DNA of 9,175 nt from Methylococcus sp. UBA6136 (lineage in GTDB: Bacteria; Pseudomonadota; Gammaproteobacteria; Methylococcales; Methylococcaceae): assembly GCA_002423305.1 (NCBI GenBank), contig DIVI01000176.1, forward strand, positions 1 through 9,175, given 5' to 3'. The notes under the pieces were generated by a model. It was not told the DNA's origin and ran no database searches. It saw nothing but the letters and a program-made list of their open reading frames with translations. Of this stretch, positions 5,450-9,175 are shown piece after piece (the first letter of the stretch is position 1; each line of letters starts with the position of its first letter). Both the position numbers and the translations under genes were made by a program.

Positions 5450-6852
5450 CGCCGCGTATCCAGGAGATTCCTTATTTCGAGGACAGTGCTGCCCTGTTTC
5501 TGCCCTGGTCTGACCGAGGATGGTCGGTTTTCCTGGATAGCGGCTATCCCCACAGTCGCCAAGGCCGCTACGACATCATCGCCGCGGATCCCGTCAAGAC
5601 GCTGATCACTCGTGGACTGGTGACCGAAGTCCGCGAGGGTGAATGGATCCAGCGATCGCCCGAGGATCCATTCAAACTGATTCAGGAGGCTCTGGGCGCC
5701 ACCCGCGGCGGCGTCTCCGAACTGCCATTCTGTGGCGGGGCCATCGGCTATTTTGGTTACGATCTGGCCCGACGCCTGGAAACACTACCCGATCTCGCCG
5801 CCGATGCCGAGGGCATCCCGGACATGGTGGTCGGCATCTACGATTGGGCCGTGATCGTGGATCATCTGGAGAGACGAACCTACCTGGTGGGTCGGGAAGC
5901 CAGTCCAATCCTCGACAAACGCTGGCCGCATCTGGTCAAAAGTTTCAGCCAGATCCAGACGCTGGGATGGCGACTGGGAGATTTTCAGATTGTCGACGAG
6001 GTTCGCGCCAATCTCGATCAGCCGGCTTACGGCAAAGCCTTCCGGAAAATACAGCACTACATCGAGGAGGGCGATTGCTACCAGGTCAATCTGGCGATGC
6101 GATTTTCGGCGCACTCCACCGGCAATCCTTGGGTCGCGTATCAGTACTTGCGCACCTATAACCCCGCGCCGTTCAGTGCCTACCTGAATTATCCTGAGGT
6201 TCAGGTGCTCAGTTCTTCGCCCGAACGATTCCTGAAGGTGTCCGAGGGCGAAGTCGAGACCAAACCGATCAAGGGCACCCGACCCCGGGTACAGGATGTC
6301 GTCGGTGATGCCAGACAGGTGCTGGAACTGCAGGACAGCCTGAAGGACCGTGCCGAGAACCTGATGATTGTGGATTTGTTGCGCAACGATATTGGCAAGA
6401 ATTGTGTGCCCGGCTCGGTCAATGTGCCCAAACTTTTTGAAATAGAAAGTTACGCGACGGTGCATCACATGGTGAGTACAGTCCGGGGCAAGCTCTTGCC
6501 CGAGCATAGCGCGCTCGACCTCATGCGTGGTTGCTTTCCCGGCGGCTCCATCACGGGCGCACCGAAGATCCGGGCCATGGAAATCATAGAGGAACTGGAG
6601 CCCAACCGGCGCGGGCTTTACTGTGGCTCCATCGGCTACATCGGCTATGACGGGAACATGGACAGCAATATCGCAATCCGCACACTGATGCATTCCGACA
6701 ACACGGTTCGTTTCTGGGCCGGGGGCGGCATCGTGGCCGATTCCGACGTGGCGCTGGAATACCAGGAATGCCACCATAAGGCTGCGGCTCTGTTGCACCT
6801 GATCGAGGAATTTCGCCAGCGTGATGCCAACGTCTCCGCTCTGGGTCGTTAA
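5446..6852 (+). CDS. pabB: Aminodeoxychorismate synthase component I
   Basis: A 468-residue chorismate-utilising enzyme of full length for PabB. The catalytic half carries YQVNLAMRF (212-220), SSSPERF (256-262), PIKGTRPR (274-281), ENLMIVDLLRNDIGKNC (304-320), FPGGSITGAPKIRAMEII (364-381), YCGSIGYIG (392-400) and GGGIVADSD (426-434). The Lys in PIKGT (276) marks aminodeoxychorismate synthase; anthranilate synthase has Ala there. The enzyme turns chorismate plus ammonia from PabA into 4-amino-4-deoxychorismate, the precursor of p-aminobenzoate for folate and for H4MPT. No PabA or lyase gene is seen in the window. The placement among presumptive C1-carrier genes suggests a supply line to H4MPT; that is inference. 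The start is set by the ATGA overlap with the upstream gene, and the 3' end overlaps the kinase-like gene by 29 bases. A perfect 10-bp inverted repeat lies at 5641-5673. Confidence 0.95.
   Translation: MTPRIQEIPYFEDSAALFLPWSDRGWSVFLDSGYPHSRQGRYDIIAADPVKTLITRGLVTEVREGEWIQRSPEDPFKLIQEALGATRGGVSELPFCGGAIGYFGYDLARRLETLPDLAADAEGIPDMVVGIYDWAVIVDHLERRTYLVGREASPILDKRWPHLVKSFSQIQTLGWRLGDFQIVDEVRANLDQPAYGKAFRKIQHYIEEGDCYQVNLAMRFSAHSTGNPWVAYQYLRTYNPAPFSAYLNYPEVQVLSSSPERFLKVSEGEVETKPIKGTRPRVQDVVGDARQVLELQDSLKDRAENLMIVDLLRNDIGKNCVPGSVNVPKLFEIESYATVHHMVSTVRGKLLPEHSALDLMRGCFPGGSITGAPKIRAMEIIEELEPNRRGLYCGSIGYIGYDGNMDSNIAIRTLMHSDNTVRFWAGGGIVADSDVALEYQECHHKAAALLHLIEEFRQRDANVSALGR
5641..5673 (+). repeat. Perfect 10-bp inverted repeat inside pabB
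   Basis: GAATGGATCC (5641-5650) is exactly mirrored by GGATCCATTC (5664-5673) around a 13-base spacer, which itself holds the palindrome GCGATCGC (5652-5659). It lies in frame and encodes EWIQRSPEDPF in the non-catalytic N-terminal half of PabB. Both arms also contain GGATCC. In RNA it would form a stable hairpin about 200 bases after the pabB start. There is no T-run, so it is not a terminator. Confidence 0.75.
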
Positions 6853-7444
6853 GCTGGGAGGCAGCTTTTGGGCAGCGGAAGCCCTGCTGGCCTGGCTGGA
6901 GGTGCTGGACAAGCGGGGCGTCATCGTGGTGCCTGGCGGGGGACTTTTTGCCGATGCGGTCAGAGAGGCCCAACAACGCTGGGGATTTGATGATCAGCTG
7001 GCGCACAGGCTGGCCATATCGGCCATGCATCAATACGGGTTAATGCTGCAGGGGCTTTGTCCCGCACTCCAGACAAGGACGCAACCGGGGCTGCTGAAAG
7101 ATGCAATCGGAAACGGCCAGTCGACTCTCTGGCTTCCCGATGCCGAATCCCTGGCGGATCAGCGTATCAGGGCCTCATGGGACGTCACCTCAGACAGTCT
7201 GGCTGCCTGGCTTGCAGAAAACCTCGGGGCCGAGCATCTTCTATTGATCAAGTCGGTTAATCCGCCGGCTGGCGAGGCCACAATCAGCGACTTGATCGAC
7301 ATGGATCTGGTCGACAGGGCCTTTCCCGAGGTGTCGAAAAATTTTTCCGGCCACATCTGGTTGACCGGGCCGCAACAATACCGCCGCTTCATGGCGGGCG
7401 TGGCAAAGCCGGACAGGTTTTTCACTCGGGCCTTGAGCCTGTAG
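6824..7444 (+). CDS. Amino acid kinase-fold protein, MfnE-like (probable methylofuran biosynthesis)
   Basis: A 206-residue protein of the amino acid kinase (aspartokinase/UMP kinase) fold, shorter than typical aspartokinases. Visible motifs are WVVKLGGS (7-14, the glycine-rich nucleotide loop), VIVVPGGGLFADAV (33-46), WDVTSDSLAAWLA (119-131) and LLLIKSV (139-145). In methanogens MfnE (MJ0458) phosphorylates the aminomethylfuran-methyl phosphate to the diphosphate that MfnF then uses; I recall MfnE as a member of this fold. With the MfnF-like and MfnD-like genes in the same operon, the same step here is a reasonable inference. The ATG at 6824 is chosen over the adjacent GTG at 6821; GAGGA at 6805-6809 lies 14 bases upstream, so initiation may depend on coupling to pabB, which it overlaps by 29 bases. 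The gene ends in TAG, followed by a 32-base gap before moaD with no terminator visible. Confidence 0.78.
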   Translation: MPTSPLWVVKLGGSFWAAEALLAWLEVLDKRGVIVVPGGGLFADAVREAQQRWGFDDQLAHRLAISAMHQYGLMLQGLCPALQTRTQPGLLKDAIGNGQSTLWLPDAESLADQRIRASWDVTSDSLAAWLAENLGAEHLLLIKSVNPPAGEATISDLIDMDLVDRAFPEVSKNFSGHIWLTGPQQYRRFMAGVAKPDRFFTRALSL

Positions 7445-7463
7445 CATCGCTATTTTTGGGAAC

Positions 7464-7469
7464 AGGAAG
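7464..7469 (+). promoter_or_regulatory. Shine-Dalgarno deciding the moaD start
   Basis: AGGAAG at 7464-7469 is seven bases before ATG 7477, which gives MSIRVRYFASLRE, the usual MoaD N-terminus. An earlier in-frame start at 7456 would bury this site inside the gene and adds no family-like residues. Confidence 0.7.
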
Positions 7470-7476
7470 CGCCGCC

Positions 7477-7710
7477 ATGTCCATCCGAGTTCGCTACTTT
7501 GCCAGCCTCCGTGAAAAAATGGGTCGCACCGAAGAAGATGTTTCCTCAGAGGACATCAGCACGGTGACCGATCTCTGGAAAGCCGTAAACGAGGGGCGGC
7601 CAATGCCAGACCATCTGCTCTGCGCCGTGAATATGGAATATGTCGATGCCAATAGCACCGTGAATGATGGGGATGAAGTTGCTTTCTTTCCGCCCGTCAC
7701 GGGAGGATGA
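7477..7710 (+). CDS. moaD: Molybdopterin synthase sulfur-carrier (small) subunit
   Basis: A 77-residue ubiquitin-like protein, normal MoaD length. It starts MSIRVRYFASLRE, has AVNMEYVDANSTVNDGDEVAFFPPV (50-74) and ends in the Gly-Gly (76-77) that is thiocarboxylated to carry sulfur. MoaD hands this sulfur to cyclic pyranopterin monophosphate inside the MoaD2-MoaE2 complex to make the dithiolene of molybdopterin. It is followed one base after its TGA by moaE, the expected partner. No moaA, moaB or moaC is in the window, so the rest of the pathway is elsewhere. The link with the C1 genes upstream may be functional, since molybdenum or tungsten enzymes such as formate dehydrogenase finish formaldehyde oxidation, but that is inference. 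Confidence 0.93.
   Translation: MSIRVRYFASLREKMGRTEEDVSSEDISTVTDLWKAVNEGRPMPDHLLCAVNMEYVDANSTVNDGDEVAFFPPVTGG
7702..7706 (+). promoter_or_regulatory. Shine-Dalgarno of moaE, inside the end of moaD
   Basis: GGAGG at 7702-7706 covers the glycine codons that end moaD and lies five bases before ATG 7712. It fixes the moaE start and links translation of the two subunits. Confidence 0.8.
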
Positions 7711-7711
7711 G

Positions 7712-8152
7712 ATGCGGATAGAACTCAGGGAATCCCCTTTTGATCCTTACGCTGAGGTTTCTCGGTTTCAGTCAGAACTTCTGGCGCCGCACACAGGCCA
7801 ATACGGAGCGACCAGTCTTTTTGTGGGAACAATGCGCGACTTCAACGAAGGCGATACCGTTGAAAAACTCTGGCTAGAACACTACCCGGGCATGACAGAG
7901 CGCGAACTGGCCCGGATACTCGATGAAGCTGCCGAGCGATGGCCCTTTCTGGAAGCGTTGGTGATTCATCGCTTCGGCGCCATTGAGCCGGGTGAGAACA
8001 TTGTGCTGATTGCCATTTGGTCTGCGCACCGCTCAGCCTCCATGGAGGCGACACGCCATATTATTGAAGCCCTCAAGCATCGGGCCCCATTCTGGAAACG
8101 GGAGACCCTGGCGCAGGGTTACCGATGGGTAGAAAAGAACACGGCCGGTTAG
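7712..8152 (+). CDS. moaE: Molybdopterin synthase catalytic (large) subunit
   Basis: A 146-residue protein, close to the E. coli MoaE length and easily aligned with it. It has FVGTMRDFN (37-45), LEHYPGMTE (55-63), IHRFGAIEPGE (85-95), SAHR (104-107) and LKHRAPFWKRE (121-131). Lys122 and Lys129 are seven residues apart and match the two catalytic lysines of E. coli MoaE (119 and 126). MoaE binds cyclic pyranopterin monophosphate and, with two thiocarboxylated MoaD, inserts the dithiolene sulfurs. It starts one base after the moaD stop with a strong ribosome-binding site, so the two form an operon. The 84-base gap after the TAG at 8150-8152 separates it from the dodecin gene. Confidence 0.95.
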   Translation: MRIELRESPFDPYAEVSRFQSELLAPHTGQYGATSLFVGTMRDFNEGDTVEKLWLEHYPGMTERELARILDEAAERWPFLEALVIHRFGAIEPGENIVLIAIWSAHRSASMEATRHIIEALKHRAPFWKRETLAQGYRWVEKNTAG

Positions 8153-8170
8153 TGGACAACCGCCTTGCGT

Positions 8171-8176
8171 TATGAT
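8171..8176 (+). promoter_or_regulatory. Possible -10 element upstream of dodecin
   Basis: TATGAT at 8171-8176 is a 5-of-6 match to the sigma-70 -10 box, 60 bases before the dodecin ATG in the moaE-dodecin gap. The bases at the proper -35 distance do not match. TGGACA at 8153-8158 is a good hexamer but only 12 bases away, which is too short. A separate promoter for dodecin-dsbB is plausible but weakly supported. Confidence 0.27.
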
Positions 8177-8236
8177 GAGCACACAAATTCGTGGCCCATT
8201 CCTTCTCAACTCGACAGCCAACCATTCCATACCACA

Positions 8237-8473
8237 ATGCCTCACTCAACCTACCAGCTACTTGAGATTGTCGGCACCTCGCCGATCAGCAGCGATGACG
8301 CCATCCGCAATGGCATCGAAAAAGCCCACTTGACACACCTGTCAGTAGACTGGTTCCAGGTCATTGAAACGCGTGGCCAAATTCGAGATGGCAAGATCAC
8401 TCAATTTCAGGTCATCATGAAAGTGGGCATGCGGCTTGATAGTCCTCAGAGTGCCCCTGTTTCAACGCTTTAA
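8237..8473 (+). CDS. Dodecin family flavin-binding protein
   Basis: A 78-residue protein; dodecins are usually near 70. It has the family pattern TYQLLEIVGTSP (5-16), a helix with DAIRNGIEKA (21-30), VDWFQVIETRGQI (37-49) and FQVIMKVGMRL (57-67). Trp39 and Gln58 are 19 residues apart, matching the flavin-stacking Trp and the isoalloxazine-contacting Gln of known dodecins. Dodecins assemble into hollow 12-mers that store or buffer FMN, riboflavin or lumichrome in the cytoplasm. The ATG at 8237 fits the family; longer in-frame starts add a low-complexity stretch unlike dodecin. No obvious Shine-Dalgarno is seen before it. The extra C-terminal residues SPQSAPVSTL are slightly longer than usual. 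dsbB follows after 16 bases, so they may share a message, although no functional link is known. Confidence 0.9.
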   Translation: MPHSTYQLLEIVGTSPISSDDAIRNGIEKAHLTHLSVDWFQVIETRGQIRDGKITQFQVIMKVGMRLDSPQSAPVSTL

Positions 8474-8489
8474 TCGAGATGACAGATCC

Positions 8490-8999
8490 ATGCTGAAGCT
8501 GTCCGCCAAACATTGTTTTTTACTAGGTTTTATTTTCTGTGTCGGCCTGATCTTGTCGGCCTTCTATTTTCAGTTCATTGGTCATCTGGACCCCTGCCCC
8601 TTGTGTATCTCGCAGCGCTTGATGGTCGTCGCGGTCGGGTTGGTCTTGCTGGTGGCGTACCTGCACGCTCCTGGCCCTCGCGGAATCCGGAATTACGCCA
8701 TCGTCGGTGGCCTGGTCGCACTGGTGGGTGCCAGCGTCTCCGCTCGTCATGTCTGGATTCAACACCTACCGGCGGATGAGGTGCCTGCTTGCGGTCCGGG
8801 CCTATCCTATATGTTCCAGTACTTCCCCTTGTCCGACACGCTCAAGGCCATGGTCACCGGAACCGGTGATTGTGCCAAGGCAGATTGGTCAATCCTGGGG
8901 CTTAGCATGCCGGCATGGGTTCTGCTCTGTTTCCTGGGACTCTCAGCCTTTTCCTTTGCTCAAGTCTGGAACACCACAACAAGGGACATCAGCCGCTAA
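8490..8999 (+). CDS. dsbB: Disulfide bond formation protein B
   Basis: A 169-residue inner-membrane protein with four hydrophobic segments (about 9-29, 43-60, 68-86 and 140-158). The first periplasmic loop carries the CPLC motif (Cys36, Cys39), followed by Arg43, the counterpart of the quinone-site Arg48 of E. coli. The second loop carries Cys101 and Cys128, so all four catalytic cysteines are kept. DsbB reoxidises DsbA and passes the electrons to quinone, which supports disulfide formation in the periplasm. The ATG at 8490 gives a typical short cytoplasmic N-terminus, with GAGATGA (8476-8482) as a fair ribosome-binding site. An upstream in-frame start at 8436 would overlap dodecin and adds non-hydrophobic residues unlike the family. 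No terminator with a T-run follows. Confidence 0.95.
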   Translation: MLKLSAKHCFLLGFIFCVGLILSAFYFQFIGHLDPCPLCISQRLMVVAVGLVLLVAYLHAPGPRGIRNYAIVGGLVALVGASVSARHVWIQHLPADEVPACGPGLSYMFQYFPLSDTLKAMVTGTGDCAKADWSILGLSMPAWVLLCFLGLSAFSFAQVWNTTTRDISR

Positions 9000-9081
9000 G
9001 GCTGCGAGTGGTTGCGATGACCTCTTCGGCAAAACGCTCACTTGCAGCTTGTCGCGCAATGGACTGATTTGACAATATTTG

Positions 9082-9175
9082 ATGTTAAATCCCTGGCGTT
9101 CCGAATTTTCGTTGATCCTCTTGGCGCTTTTAACAGGCGTCTTTCTGGGAAAACTGTTTCATCACCCGGTCTTTG
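9082..9175 (+). CDS. N-terminus of a membrane protein, possibly PhoR-type sensor kinase (partial)
   Basis: An ATG at 9082 opens a frame that runs off the window edge after 31 codons. It reads MLNPWRSEFSLILLALLTGVF and continues LGKLFHHPVF: a short charged start and then a hydrophobic segment that would span the membrane. The MLNPWRSE opening followed by a transmembrane helix resembles the N-terminus of PhoR phosphate-regulon histidine kinases of gammaproteobacteria. That likeness is from memory and rests on few residues, so the name is tentative; it could be another membrane protein. No clear Shine-Dalgarno is seen. The 82 bases between dsbB and this ATG hold no convincing gene. Confidence 0.42.
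   Translation, partial: MLNPWRSEFSLILLALLTGVFLGKLFHHPVF

Noticed and set aside
5785..6924. Long (379-codon) open frame on the minus strand across pabB.
   Set aside because: It lies antisense to an unmistakable PabB with all catalytic motifs, has no family resemblance, and is the usual shadow of a GC-rich gene.
8146..8162. CGGTT-N7-AACCG hairpin over the moaE stop.
   Set aside because: Five-bp stem, no T-run; too weak to call a terminator.
8991..9003. AGCC-N5-GGCT mini hairpin at the dsbB stop.
   Set aside because: A four-bp stem without a T-run; expected by chance and not a terminator.
8989..9074. Short minus-strand frame between dsbB and the last gene, about 27 codons from a TTG, with a protein-like composition.
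   Set aside because: It has no ATG or GTG start, no ribosome-binding site and no recognisable family, and it overlaps the dsbB end. It is too short to support as a gene.
9069..9074. Perfect TTGACA hexamer just before the last partial gene.
   Set aside because: No -10-like hexamer lies at 15-19 bases; the nearest candidate, TTAAAT at 9085-9090, is only 10 bases away and falls inside the reading frame.
1..9175. Search for CRISPR arrays, insertion sequences, tRNA genes, toxin-antitoxin or phage-defence genes.
   Set aside because: I saw no regularly spaced repeats, transposase-like frames, terminal inverted repeats, cloverleaf sequences or defence-type domains; the window is nearly filled by metabolic and housekeeping genes.

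Overview
The window looks like a chromosomal methylotrophy locus, most likely from a gammaproteobacterial methylotroph or methanotroph. This rests on the last codons of mch (methenyl-tetrahydromethanopterin cyclohydrolase), a textbook formaldehyde-activating enzyme (fae), and a set of accessory genes seen together only in organisms that use tetrahydromethanopterin (H4MPT) and methanofuran-type C1 carriers. The gammaproteobacterial placement is an inference from gene order and from the MoaD, MoaE, dodecin and DsbB sequence types. No 16S, tRNA or mobile element is present to fix the taxon. By eye the base composition is moderately GC-rich and even throughout, with no sign of recent transfer.

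Layout. (1) 1-1921, plus strand: the mch 3' end, an RimK-type ATP-grasp ligase (the 'orf5' type of methylotroph C1 islands) and a CitG/MdcB-like protein ('orf7' type), joined by 1- and 4-base overlaps into one translationally coupled unit. (2) 1922-2627: fae as its own transcription unit, with an 85-base upstream region holding a perfect 7-bp inverted repeat, two in-frame ATG starts that each have a Shine-Dalgarno sequence, and a strong terminator that can work in both directions. (3) 2674-3372, minus strand: a HisA-like TIM barrel, the only reversed gene, ending at the shared terminator and starting 2 bases away from the next plus-strand gene. (4) 3375-7444, plus strand: an MfnD-like ATP-grasp ligase, an MfnF-like ASKHA-fold protein, pabB, and an MfnE-like amino acid kinase-fold protein, all overlapping. 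(5) 7477-8152: moaD and moaE. (6) 8237-8999: dodecin and dsbB. (7) 9082-9175: the beginning of a membrane protein cut by the window edge, resembling the N-terminus of the PhoR sensor kinase.

How the genes fit together. Fae condenses formaldehyde with (dephospho-)H4MPT, and Mch carries the C1 unit one step further towards formyl-methanofuran and formate. PabB supplies the p-aminobenzoate moiety of H4MPT as well as of folate. The three proteins resembling archaeal MfnD, MfnE and MfnF, plus the orf5-type ligase, are best read as part of the biosynthesis of the bacterial methanofuran analogue (methylofuran), whose core is tyrosine-derived and polyglutamylated. The HisA-like and CitG-like proteins are conserved in such islands, but I cannot assign their reactions. 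MoaD and MoaE form molybdopterin synthase, whose cofactor is needed by enzymes such as formate dehydrogenase. The most notable points are the near-complete set of presumptive methylofuran genes, the head-to-head GTG/GTG arrangement, the possible two-start fae and a 10-bp perfect hairpin inside pabB.
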